Below, in pieces: positions 37,908 through 46,261 of a stretch of 64,000 nucleotides of DNA. Source of the stretch: Serratia bockelmannii (GTDB lineage: Bacteria > Pseudomonadota > Gammaproteobacteria > Enterobacterales > Enterobacteriaceae). The stretch's first letter is position 1; each line of letters starts with the position of its first letter. The stretch is taken from positions 744,001-808,000 of the forward strand of contig NZ_VOUX01000033.1 in NCBI RefSeq assembly GCF_008011855.1, read 5' to 3'. The notes beneath the pieces are model-generated. The model searched no databases. It was not told the DNA's origin and was given only the letters and a program-made list of their open reading frames with translations. The position numbers were made by a program, and so were the translations under genes.

Positions 37908-38297
37908 ATGTCGAAGGCCAAAAATGTTTTCACCGTTATCGGGTTGATTTTATTGGCTCCCATCCTCAGTCTGGTGGGTTTTTTCAAATTCATCACGGTC
38001 GATATCTGGGGTTATTTCAAACATATCGGTTCTTCCCTCAGCGTGATGGAGAACGGTATTTCCGCTTCCGGGCAAATCGTCAGCATTCGCCAGACCAACC
38101 TGTGGGACGGAAATCGGCCGGTCTGCGAAGTCGAAGTCAAGTACATCGCCCAAGACGGAAAAAACCATACGGCCGTGGCGAAAGGCCCGATCAGCGTCGT
38201 GGATCTGCCGCGTTATCAGCCGGGCCATTTCACCGCGATAAAGTACGATCCGAAGAACCCCAAAAAAGCGGTGATCGAAGAGCTTTCCCGGCTTTGA
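37908..38297 (+). CDS. Membrane-anchored DUF3592-like protein
   Basis: The 129-residue protein has one strong N-terminal membrane segment (about residues 8-30, VFTVIGLILLAPILSLVGFFKFI) followed by a small beta-rich domain: SASGQIVSIRQTN, then VCEVEVKYIAQDGKNHTAVAKG, then PGHFTAIKYDPKNPKKAVIE. This resembles the DUF3592 pattern. It starts 10 nt after vgrG with a good AGGGA site, so it is likely co-transcribed. Function unknown; a periplasmic immunity or accessory protein are both possible. Confidence 0.6.
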   Translation: MSKAKNVFTVIGLILLAPILSLVGFFKFITVDIWGYFKHIGSSLSVMENGISASGQIVSIRQTNLWDGNRPVCEVEVKYIAQDGKNHTAVAKGPISVVDLPRYQPGHFTAIKYDPKNPKKAVIEELSRL

Positions 38298-38398
38298 GCG
38301 AAAAGGATCCCTTCAATTACGCGATCCGATTTCAACGTTCTGCAAACGGCTTATCGTTCATCAGTTCGCTAAATCACCTTGCATAAGGAAGTGTCACG

Positions 38399-38899
38399 AT
38401 GGGCGCGTTCATTGCCTTTTCGACGCAGGACAGCCTCTGGGGACAGATCCTGTTTACCGTCTTTGGCATCCTGATCGGCTGCGTATTGCTCGCTGCGATC
38501 GGCAAAACCTTTTTGTCGGCAAGCCGAGCGGCCGCCTTACCCATGCGGTTGCTGATCTTTGTCGCGCTGATGCTAGCGCTCCTGAAATACAATCAGCAGG
38601 TGATGTCTGCGGTGAATGCTCCCGCAGAGCTGATCGGGTTCCTGATTTTGCCCGGTTTTTTGATGCGTTACCTCGGTGCGGCGACACCCGGCAGACTGAC
38701 GCTGGCGATAGAGCTGCCCTGTTTTGCGGCGCTCGTCGCGCTGCTGGTTCTGAGCACCGCCGGCGTCGGATTTTTTGCGCCCTATCACCTGGAGAGCACC
38801 GGCCAATTTACCGCCAAGGCGATCGCCGCGTCATTGTCCGTCGCCGCCGTGCTGCTGGCTCGCGGAATAAACGGGAAGGACAACGCACTGTCCTCTTGA
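38399..38899 (+). CDS. Small polytopic membrane protein of unknown function
   Basis: The 166-residue protein is almost entirely hydrophobic, with about five membrane segments (around 15-37, 45-62, 76-92, 102-122, 135-155) and short charged loops. An AAGGA site precedes the ATG. I do not recognise the family. Its place between vgrG and the DUF2169 gene suggests a T6SS-linked role, for example immunity to a membrane-acting effector. This is inference from position only. Confidence 0.65.
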   Translation: MGAFIAFSTQDSLWGQILFTVFGILIGCVLLAAIGKTFLSASRAAALPMRLLIFVALMLALLKYNQQVMSAVNAPAELIGFLILPGFLMRYLGAATPGRLTLAIELPCFAALVALLVLSTAGVGFFAPYHLESTGQFTAKAIAASLSVAAVLLARGINGKDNALSS

Positions 38900-39070
38900 T
38901 CATCCATTTCGAAGTGGGACTCTCCCCGCATTAGCGATCGGCGCTGAACGCCGCATCGTTTTCTTCATCTGTTGTGACATAGCCTGATATCTATTAAACC
39001 GAAAAACGGATTGTTTTTGAGCAAGCAGCCTGGCTGCCAGCTGATATCCACAGGAAGCTTTACACACACA

Positions 39071-41623
39071 ATGAAAGTCGTAAAACCTCTGCGCCTCAGC
39101 GCGCTTCATCGCCCCTTCTCTTGGCAAGGGCAAAATCATCTGGGCGTTTCCGTTTTGGCCTTGGCCGACATGGGGGCCTCCCCGCGTCTGCGCCCCGAAC
39201 CGGAACTGTGGCAGTTGGCCGCCGACGAACTTACGTTAAGTGGCGGCGTGCTCGATCTGGCTATCCCAAAAGCCTGTGCGGAGTTTCTCGCCACTGGCAA
39301 CGCCTACACCCACCATCAACAAGACAAAACCGCCTGCGCCGTGAAGATCCAGTTTGATTCGCTGGAGAAAACGCTGGTGGTTTTCGGCGATCGCCATTGG
39401 ATCAACGATCGTCCCTCCACGCCTCTTCCCTTTGCAGAAATGCGTCTGGACTGGCGCCGGGCTTACGGCGGTACTCAGTTCGCCGATAATCCGCACGGCA
39501 TCGGCGCCACTCCCGAAACATTTCCGCAGGGCCGCATCCATCGCCTACCCAATGTTGAACCGCTGCAGGGACGCCTTGCGTCTCCTCGGCAAAGCGCCCA
39601 GCCGGCAAGCTTTGACGCGCTGGATATCACCTGGCCGCGTCGCTTCTCCCGCATCGGTAAAAACTACGACGCCGACTGGTTGAAGCACGGCTTTCCCGGC
39701 TTCGCCAACGATATCGACTGGCGCCTGTTCAACATGGCAGAAAGCGATCAGCAGTTTCCTCAACGTGATAGCTTGCCGCCGCGGGCTGCCTATCGGATTT
39801 GGAATATGCACCCTTCAGAACCGGTGCAGCAAGGGCATTTACCGCCGTGGCGCGCGCGCTGCTTCATCAACCGACTGCGCGGCGGTGAAACGCATTTCGA
39901 AGAGATCGCGATGCGCCATACCACCGTCTGGTTCTTCCCGCATCGGGAACAGATGCTGTTGATCTATCAGGGTAGCGCGCGCATCAATGAGGACGATGCC
40001 GCCGACGTGATGCAACTGATGCCGGCCCTGGAAACCGAAGGGGAGCCCCGTTCCACCGCGCATTATCGGCAGGTGTTGGCCCAGCGGCTGGATAAAGAAC
40101 AGGGTGCTTTGCACGCTTTTCGCGAACAAGAATTGCTGCCGGAGGCGTGCATCGGTGCCTGGCTGGATACGGAAACGCCGACGCAGCAAAGCCCAATGGC
40201 GGAAAATATCGCCGCCTACGAGCACCAGCAGCGCGAAGAGCATCGCCAGCGCCTGCTGCGTGAAGGCCAGGACATCGATGAACTGTTCCCGCTACCGTCG
40301 CAAGAAGCGCCGCCGAAGCTGGACCAACTTGCCGAATTCGTCGAGCGTCTGGAAAGCCAGGCCGAGGTGCAGTATCAGGACATGCTCAAGCTGGCGCACG
40401 CCGAGGGTATCGACCCGCTTAACCCCGGAGGGGATCACGTGTCGCCCTCCGGTGCAGAAAGCTACCAGCAGCAGCGCGATCTGCTGTTCCAGGAGGCGCG
40501 CCAGCATCCCGACGCGTTCAGCGAGAAGCAGCTGGGGGAAAGCGAGCGCGCGCTGCACCAAATGTATTTAATGTCAGCGCAGGCGCAAAGCCCTGCACTG
40601 CGCTTAAGTGGCGATCTGGCGCAAATCATTCGCCAACGCGTCGCCGCCGCCATGCTGCGCGATAAAGATCTCAGCGGCCTTGATCTCACCGGCGCCGATC
40701 TGTCCGGCATGGATCTCTGCCAGGCTAACTTACGCGGCGCTTTATTGGAAAACGCCAATCTACGCCAAACCCGACTGGTGGGTTGCGATCTTCGCGAGGC
40801 GATGTTGGCGCGCGCCGATCTCAGCGGCGCCGTCTTGCAGCAGGCCGATCTGAGCCACGCCTCTTTGGCCCTGGCGAAATGCGAAGCGACAGATTTCGGC
40901 GGCGCGCAGCTGCATGAGACCAATATTCAGCAAACGTTGTTTCAACGCTGCGATTTCACGATGGCGTCATTACGCGATTTGCTGGGATACGAAACCTTGC
41001 TCGGACAATGTGATTTCAGCCGCGCCACGCTGGCCAACATTACCCTGATGGAACTGCAGCTGGAGCAGCTGACATTCAGCCACGCCCGGCTCGACAAAGT
41101 CAGCTTCGTCAAATGCCGGTTGCTGGCGGTGAACTTCAGTCAGGCGCGGCTGGAAAGTTGCGCCTGGGTTGACACCGAGACGCAAAGTCTCAGCTTCCAC
41201 GCCGCACGTCTCACAGCCTGCGCCTTTGCAGCGAAGACACTGTTGCCGCAGGCGGATTTCAGCGACGCGACGCTAAACCAGTGCAATTTACGCCAGATGC
41301 CGTTGCAGCGGGCCAATTTTAGCCGTGCGCGCCTCAATAATTGCGATCTGTCGGAAACCCGATTGAACGAGGCCGATTTCCGCCAGGCCAACGGCAGTGG
41401 CAGCCTGTTCATCCGCAGCGATTTGTCTCGCGCCAGCCTGCGCGATGCCAATTTCATTGCAGCTATCCTGCAAAAATGCGTGCTGTCAGGCGCCGACCTG
41501 CAGGGCGCCAATCTGTTCCGGGCTGACCTGTCGCAGTCGCAAGTGGATCAGGCAACCCGGCTAGAGAGAGCCTATACCGCCAGGGTGAAAACATTGCCTC
41601 GCCACAACGGGAAGGAAGTATGA
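39071..41623 (+). CDS. DUF2169 protein fused to pentapeptide repeats
   Basis: The protein (850 residues from 39071) has an N-terminal DUF2169 domain (about 1-300; MKVVKPLRLSALHRPFSWQG, MRLDWRRAYGGTQFADNPHGIG) and a helical middle. A C-terminal pentapeptide-repeat beta-helix of roughly 310 residues begins at LSGLDLTGADLSGMDLCQANLRG (about 530). DUF2169 proteins occur beside VgrG and PAAR-like genes and are thought to help load T6SS cargo. I chose the ATG because family members begin with this VKPxRLS stretch; a TTG at 39011 is in frame. It overlaps the next gene as ATGA. Confidence 0.88.
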   Translation: MKVVKPLRLSALHRPFSWQGQNHLGVSVLALADMGASPRLRPEPELWQLAADELTLSGGVLDLAIPKACAEFLATGNAYTHHQQDKTACAVKIQFDSLEKTLVVFGDRHWINDRPSTPLPFAEMRLDWRRAYGGTQFADNPHGIGATPETFPQGRIHRLPNVEPLQGRLASPRQSAQPASFDALDITWPRRFSRIGKNYDADWLKHGFPGFANDIDWRLFNMAESDQQFPQRDSLPPRAAYRIWNMHPSEPVQQGHLPPWRARCFINRLRGGETHFEEIAMRHTTVWFFPHREQMLLIYQGSARINEDDAADVMQLMPALETEGEPRSTAHYRQVLAQRLDKEQGALHAFREQELLPEACIGAWLDTETPTQQSPMAENIAAYEHQQREEHRQRLLREGQDIDELFPLPSQEAPPKLDQLAEFVERLESQAEVQYQDMLKLAHAEGIDPLNPGGDHVSPSGAESYQQQRDLLFQEARQHPDAFSEKQLGESERALHQMYLMSAQAQSPALRLSGDLAQIIRQRVAAAMLRDKDLSGLDLTGADLSGMDLCQANLRGALLENANLRQTRLVGCDLREAMLARADLSGAVLQQADLSHASLALAKCEATDFGGAQLHETNIQQTLFQRCDFTMASLRDLLGYETLLGQCDFSRATLANITLMELQLEQLTFSHARLDKVSFVKCRLLAVNFSQARLESCAWVDTETQSLSFHAARLTACAFAAKTLLPQADFSDATLNQCNLRQMPLQRANFSRARLNNCDLSETRLNEADFRQANGSGSLFIRSDLSRASLRDANFIAAILQKCVLSGADLQGANLFRADLSQSQVDQATRLERAYTARVKTLPRHNGKEV

Positions 41624-42687
41624 CCTCAAAACCAGAGCAGATACGCCAGCGCGTAAAACGCGGCGAGCCGATCGCCGGAGAGGACTTGCACGGCCTGTCA
41701 TTCGCCGGTCTGGATTTGGCCGGCGGCATGTTCAACGAACTGAACCTGAACGGCGTGAACTTCTCTGACTGCGATCTGCGCGACAGCGTTTTCAGCGATT
41801 GCCAGCTCGAACACGCACAATTTACGCGGGCGGATCTGAAGCAAACGGCCTTCAATCAGTGCGCCATGTCGGCCAGCCGCTTCAGCGAGAGCCATATCGA
41901 ACTGACGATGTTCAACGATTGCCGGCTTGAACAGAGCGACTTCAGCCGGCTGTCGCTCAACCAAAGTCACTGGATGTCGTGCCAATTGGCCGGCGCGAAT
42001 TTTTCCGCCACTCAGCACGATCGCACTACCTTTTACGAAAGCCCGCTCGACGGCGCCATGTTGAATCAGGCGCGCTTATGCCTTGTCACGTTCTTTCGAT
42101 TAAATCTCTGTAAAACGCAGTTTGAAGGCGTGAACTTCGACCGCGTCACGTTTTTCGAATGTGACCACCGCGGCAAAAGTTACGCCGGGCAGAGCCTGAT
42201 CGCCTGCCAGTTTACCGATAACCAATTGGACGACGTCGACTTCAGCCAGGCGACGCTGCGCCAGAGCAATTTCAAGGGCGCTTCGCTGCGGCGCGCCAAC
42301 CTGACCAGCGTACAGGCGCAGCAGTCGCTGTGGCTGGAGGCCAATCTGACTCAGGCGCAGTGTCGCGGCGGGCAGTTCGATCAGGCGATCTTCAGCGAAG
42401 CGACGTTGGATGCCGCCAACTTCAGCCAGGCGCGCCTGTATCAATGCGTATTTCAGCACAGCCGATCGGCGCGTTGTGATTTCAGCGACAGCGACCTGAC
42501 CTACGCCGACTTCTGTTATGCCGACATCGGCGCCGCCGATTTCCGGCGCGCGCGCTTTATGCGCACCCGTATGCATCGCGCCCACCAGCAGCAAACGCGC
42601 TGGAGCGATCGCAGCGGGATCCTCGAGAGCGACGAAGAGCTGTACGCCGCCGAAACCTGGAGCGCACAGCGCCAGAGCCGAATCTGA
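41620..42687 (+). CDS. Pentapeptide-repeat protein
   Basis: The 355-residue protein is made almost wholly of A(D/N)LXX-type pentapeptides from about residue 20 (LSFAGLDLAGG, LNGVNFSDCDLRDSVFSDC) to about 330 (DLTYADFCYADIGAADFRRARF). It should fold as a right-handed quadrilateral beta-helix. It is coupled to the DUF2169 gene by a 4-nt overlap and follows the same repeat style, so it may be a partner or a split part of that protein. No enzymatic motif is seen. Confidence 0.88.
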   Translation: MTSKPEQIRQRVKRGEPIAGEDLHGLSFAGLDLAGGMFNELNLNGVNFSDCDLRDSVFSDCQLEHAQFTRADLKQTAFNQCAMSASRFSESHIELTMFNDCRLEQSDFSRLSLNQSHWMSCQLAGANFSATQHDRTTFYESPLDGAMLNQARLCLVTFFRLNLCKTQFEGVNFDRVTFFECDHRGKSYAGQSLIACQFTDNQLDDVDFSQATLRQSNFKGASLRRANLTSVQAQQSLWLEANLTQAQCRGGQFDQAIFSEATLDAANFSQARLYQCVFQHSRSARCDFSDSDLTYADFCYADIGAADFRRARFMRTRMHRAHQQQTRWSDRSGILESDEELYAAETWSAQRQSRI

Positions 42688-42717
42688 ATGCATTGACCAC
42701 TTCACGAGGGGATCACC

Positions 42718-43353
42718 ATGAGCGTTGCCAACACAACTCGCGCCGTCAACATCGCACCGCCCCAGCAGGCCGCTGGCCAGGTCGTCAACCTGTTGCCGGA
42801 CGGCAGTCTGGTGGTGGAATGTGAAGGTCGTGGCTGGCATTGTCGCCGGGCGGCGAGCTGCCTGCTGACGCCGGCCCTCGGCGATAACGTGCTGGTCGCC
42901 GGCTGCGGCCACCAGCTGTGGGCGATCGCCGTCCTCGAGCGGGCAGAGCCGCAAAGCACGGCGCGGCTCTGCGTCGCAGGCGATCTGCAGATTGAAACGC
43001 CGAACGGCTCGCTGTCGTTGCACAGCGCGCAGGCGCTGAAACTGAGCGGCGACGCCATGACGCTGCAGGCGAACAGCGGCGACTGCCACGTCGACAAGAT
43101 GAAATACAGCGGCGAAGAGCTGTCGGCCTTCGTCAGCATCAGCCGTTTGGTCGGTAAACGCTGCGAGTCGCTGTGGCATTCGGTCAGCCAGATCAGCCAT
43201 TCGCTGTTCCGCAAAGTGCGCCAAACCGAGCACGTACGCGCCGGGCAGCTGGATTATCAGGCGGAAGATTACGCCCGCATTCATGCCCGCAACACGCTCA
43301 TTACCTCAAAAGACATCACCAAGCTGGATTCGGAACAAATCCACGTCGGATAA
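42718..43353 (+). CDS. DUF3540 T6SS-associated protein
   Basis: The 211-residue protein has a short beta-rich N-terminal part (GQVVNLLPDGSLVVECEGRGWHCRRAASCLLTPALGDNVLVAG) and a conserved C-terminal half (VGKRCESLWHSVSQISHSLFRKVRQTEHVRAGQLDYQAEDYARIHARNTLITSKDI) that matches DUF3540. Such proteins lie between DUF2169 and DUF4150 genes in T6SS clusters. The N-terminal part and the run of beta strands after it are reminiscent of VgrG's OB/prism region, which hints at a spike-like adaptor. It follows the pentapeptide gene by 30 nt. Confidence 0.85.
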   Translation: MSVANTTRAVNIAPPQQAAGQVVNLLPDGSLVVECEGRGWHCRRAASCLLTPALGDNVLVAGCGHQLWAIAVLERAEPQSTARLCVAGDLQIETPNGSLSLHSAQALKLSGDAMTLQANSGDCHVDKMKYSGEELSAFVSISRLVGKRCESLWHSVSQISHSLFRKVRQTEHVRAGQLDYQAEDYARIHARNTLITSKDITKLDSEQIHVG

Positions 43354-43369
43354 CCTGCGGAGGCCTTTT

Positions 43370-43762
43370 ATGTTTGCCAACAGCCAAATGATCGGCGTGG
43401 ACCTGGCGTTTCCCGACGTCTGTCTGACGCCAAGCCCGGCGCCGGTGCCCGTGCCCTACCCGGATATCGCCCTCGCGCCGACCGCCATCCCGAACGCGTT
43501 CAACATTCTGTTCGTCGGTACCCCGGCGCACAACATGGCGACGGTAACGCCCCTGACCAACGGCGACAACCCCGGCGTAGCCACCGGTGTCGCTTCCGGG
43601 ACGGTGATGGGGCCATCCCGCCACCTGACCGGCGCCTTTACCGTGTTGCTCAAAGGCACTCCGGCCACCCGGCTGACCAGCCTCAGCCTGCAGAATTCCA
43701 CCAACGCGCTCGGCATGCGCATCGTGCCGAGCCAATTAAAAGTGTTGCTGCTTGCGCCCTGA
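43370..43762 (+). CDS. PAAR-like DUF4150 spike-tip protein
   Basis: The 130-residue protein starts MFANSQMIGVDLAFPDVCLTPSPAPVPVPYPDIALAPTAIPNAFNILFVGTPAHN, a DUF4150 (PAAR-like) protein that can sharpen the VgrG spike. PAAR-like features include the repeated GTPA turns (VGTPAHN, KGTPATR). A GCGGAGG site precedes the ATG. It has no C-terminal toxin extension, so this module delivers no obvious fused toxin. Confidence 0.88.
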   Translation: MFANSQMIGVDLAFPDVCLTPSPAPVPVPYPDIALAPTAIPNAFNILFVGTPAHNMATVTPLTNGDNPGVATGVASGTVMGPSRHLTGAFTVLLKGTPATRLTSLSLQNSTNALGMRIVPSQLKVLLLAP

Positions 43763-43810
43763 TGACGGCGCCTTATTACACAGCCATTCAATCAAGAAAA
43801 AGAGGACATT

Positions 43811-44311
43811 GTGAAAACACGGATTACCCTGACGCTGCTGACCGCCCTGACGCTTGCCGGTTGTTCCACCCCGCCGCCACCGCCGCCGGCGCTCAATAAC
43901 GACGCCCTCATCAGCAGTGAAGTCAACGGCGTCACCCTGCAGCACCGCGCCGCGGTAAGCGCGCCGAAACAGTTCAAGCCGATCGGTGAGGAGTACCGCA
44001 GCCTGTATGCCGCCAGCATCATGAGTAGCCCGAATTATACCGGCACCGCCGTCGGCAGCCTGGACAACGCCGCCGCGTTCTACGCGCTGGGCGAAGTGGA
44101 AAACAACTGGCTGGCGATCTCCGCCATCCGCGGGGGCGATCTGATGGGGTATATCCAGGCCAACGCCGGCGTGCCGGAAGCGCGCTACAAATCAACGCTG
44201 CGCAAAGATCTGCCGCGTCGCGCGCGCGCCGCCAAACAGGACTGCGTCAAAGTCGGCGGCGACAGCAAGGCGTGTAAAAACGCCGGCTCAGCCACCTGGA
44301 TCCTCCAGTAG
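43811..44311 (+). CDS. Putative outer-membrane lipoprotein with SH3-like region
   Basis: The 166-residue precursor starts at a GTG. It has a lipoprotein signal MKTRITLTLLTALTLAGC with lipidation at C18, then a short polyproline run (STPPPPPP) and a domain with a WLAISAIRGGDLMGYIQANAG stretch that looks like a bacterial SH3 segment. Two cysteines near the end may pair. It lies between the DUF4150 gene and tssJ. I cannot name a family. A structural accessory role at the cell wall is possible. Confidence 0.75.
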   Translation: MKTRITLTLLTALTLAGCSTPPPPPPALNNDALISSEVNGVTLQHRAAVSAPKQFKPIGEEYRSLYAASIMSSPNYTGTAVGSLDNAAAFYALGEVENNWLAISAIRGGDLMGYIQANAGVPEARYKSTLRKDLPRRARAAKQDCVKVGGDSKACKNAGSATWILQ

Positions 44312-44340
44312 TCAGCACGCCTGCGGGCGACGAGATTCCT

Positions 44341-44871
44341 ATGATGACGACCCCTATCGCTTCCCGCTGGTGCGGGATGCTGTTTCTGCTGCTGGGCGCG
44401 CTGGCGCTCGGCGGCTGCATGTCTTCCGCCAAAAGCGTGCCGTCGCGTTACAGTCTGGTGTTTGACGCTGACCGCCAGGTCAACGCCGCCGCCGGCGCGC
44501 AACCGGCGCCGATCAAAATTCGCGTGCTGCTGCTGCGCTCGGATGCGGAATTCATGGATGCCGACTTCTTCAGTCTGCAAAACGACGCCAAAAGCGTGCT
44601 CGGCAACAGCCTGCTGGACAGCGATCAGTTCTTCCTGACGCCGGGCCAGACCGGCAAGAAGCTCGGTGGGCAAAGCGCATTGGACGCACGTTACATCGGC
44701 GTGATCGCCGAATATCAAAATCTGGACGGCAAGACCTGGCGCATTTCACTGCCGCTGCCGGAACCTACCGAAACCAATTTCTACAAGGTATGGCAATTCT
44801 CGCCGGATGAGCTGGAAGCGCATATCGTCGCGGGCGTGAGTGGCCTGCGCCCCGTAAAAAAGGTCGACTGA
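44341..44871 (+). CDS. tssJ: T6SS outer-membrane lipoprotein TssJ
   Basis: TssJ anchors the TssL-TssM complex to the outer membrane. The 176-residue precursor has a lipobox LALGGC with lipidation at C26. It carries the TssJ core (APIKIRVLLLRSDAEFMDADFFSLQNDAKSVLGNSLLDSDQFFLTPGQ, then RYIGVIAEYQNLDGKTWRISLPLP), a transthyretin-like beta-sandwich. It is followed by tssK, tssL and tssM in the usual order. Confidence 0.94.
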   Translation: MMTTPIASRWCGMLFLLLGALALGGCMSSAKSVPSRYSLVFDADRQVNAAAGAQPAPIKIRVLLLRSDAEFMDADFFSLQNDAKSVLGNSLLDSDQFFLTPGQTGKKLGGQSALDARYIGVIAEYQNLDGKTWRISLPLPEPTETNFYKVWQFSPDELEAHIVAGVSGLRPVKKVD

Positions 44872-44908
44872 CCTACCGCTGCGCTGAAGCGAAGTAACTA
44901 TAGGTGTG

Positions 44909-46258
44909 ATGATGAAAGATGCTCATAAGGTTGTCTGGACTGAGGGGATGTTTTTGCGCCCTCACCATTTCCAGCAGGCGGAAAACTATCTCGAAGGCTA
45001 TATGCGCAACTGGGGCCAGGCCCACAGCGGCTGTTTCTGGGGGTTCCTCACCCTGGATCTGGACCAAACGCTGCTGCGCCAGGGCAAGATTGCGCTCAAC
45101 GCCGCCAGCGGCATCATGCCGGACGGCACGCCGTTTCGCTTCTCCGGCGCCCAGCAGGCGCCCGCGCCGCTGACCATCGCTGAAAACAAGACCGGTGAAA
45201 ACGTGGTGCTGGCTCTGCCGACCTACCGCGCAGGGCGTGAAGACGTGATCTTTCAGGAAAGCCCGGAGGCGCTGGCGCGCTATCTGGCTTATGAGAACGA
45301 AGTCGACGATCTCAACGCCGTCTCGGTGGGCAGCGCGGCCTTGCAGTTCGGTCGCCTGCGCCTGCGGCTGATGCTGGAGAGTGAGCTCAACGCCGAATGG
45401 ACGGCGCTCGGCGTGACCCGCGTGCTGGAAAAGCGCGGCGACAACAGCCTGCGTCTCGATACCACGCAGATCCCGCCGATGCTGAACTGCCAGGGCAACC
45501 CGGTACTGAAAACCTTCATCAACGATCTGCAGGGCCTGCTGCAACAGCGCAGCCAGCAGATGAGCCAGCGCCTGCTGCAGCCGGGCCGCGGCGGCAGTTC
45601 CGAAATGGTCGATTTCATGCTGCTGCAGCTGATCAACCGCCATCTCGGCCAGGTGAGCCACGCCTACCACCTCGATCATCTGCACCCGGAGCGCCTGTTC
45701 GCCGATTGGCTGCAGTTCGCCACCGAGCTCGCCAGCTTCTCGGCGCAGCGCACCCCGGAAGGCCGCCTGCCGGTGTATGACCACGACAACCTGGCGCTGT
45801 GCTTCGGCAAGCTGATGCTGCTGCTGCGTCAGGGGCTGTCGGTGGTGCTGGAAGACAACGCCATTCAGCTGACGCTGGTCGAACGCTCCCACGGGCTGAA
45901 CGTCGCCACCGTGCAGGACGCCAAAATGATGCGCGATTTTGGCTTCGTGCTGGCAGTGCGCGCCGACGTGGCCGCCGAGGTGTTGCTGACCCATTTCCCG
46001 GCGCAGATGAAGATCGCCCCGGTCACGCGCATCCGCGATCTGGTGCAGCTGCAGCTGCCGGGCATCGGTCTGCGCACCATGCCCGCTGCGCCGCGCCAGA
46101 TCCCCTATCACGCCGGCTACACCTACTTCGAGCTGGAAAAAGGCGGCGACCTGTGGAAACAGATGGAAAAATCCAGCGCCTTCGCCCTGCACCTGGCCGG
46201 CGAATTCCCGGGGCTGGACATGGAATTTTGGGCGATTCGCAGCCATACGGACCGGTAA
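44909..46258 (+). CDS. tssK: T6SS baseplate-membrane connector TssK
   Basis: TssK links the baseplate to the TssJLM membrane complex. The product (449 residues from 44909) has the family opening VVWTEGMFLRPHHFQQAENYLEGYM and the C-terminal stretch YHAGYTYFELEKGGDLWKQMEKSSAFALHLAGEFPGLDMEFWAIR. GTG, ATG and ATG codons follow one another at the start, so the exact first residue is uncertain by one either way. It sits 4 nt before tssL. Confidence 0.97.
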   Translation: MMKDAHKVVWTEGMFLRPHHFQQAENYLEGYMRNWGQAHSGCFWGFLTLDLDQTLLRQGKIALNAASGIMPDGTPFRFSGAQQAPAPLTIAENKTGENVVLALPTYRAGREDVIFQESPEALARYLAYENEVDDLNAVSVGSAALQFGRLRLRLMLESELNAEWTALGVTRVLEKRGDNSLRLDTTQIPPMLNCQGNPVLKTFINDLQGLLQQRSQQMSQRLLQPGRGGSSEMVDFMLLQLINRHLGQVSHAYHLDHLHPERLFADWLQFATELASFSAQRTPEGRLPVYDHDNLALCFGKLMLLLRQGLSVVLEDNAIQLTLVERSHGLNVATVQDAKMMRDFGFVLAVRADVAAEVLLTHFPAQMKIAPVTRIRDLVQLQLPGIGLRTMPAAPRQIPYHAGYTYFELEKGGDLWKQMEKSSAFALHLAGEFPGLDMEFWAIRSHTDR

Positions 46259-46261
46259 CCT

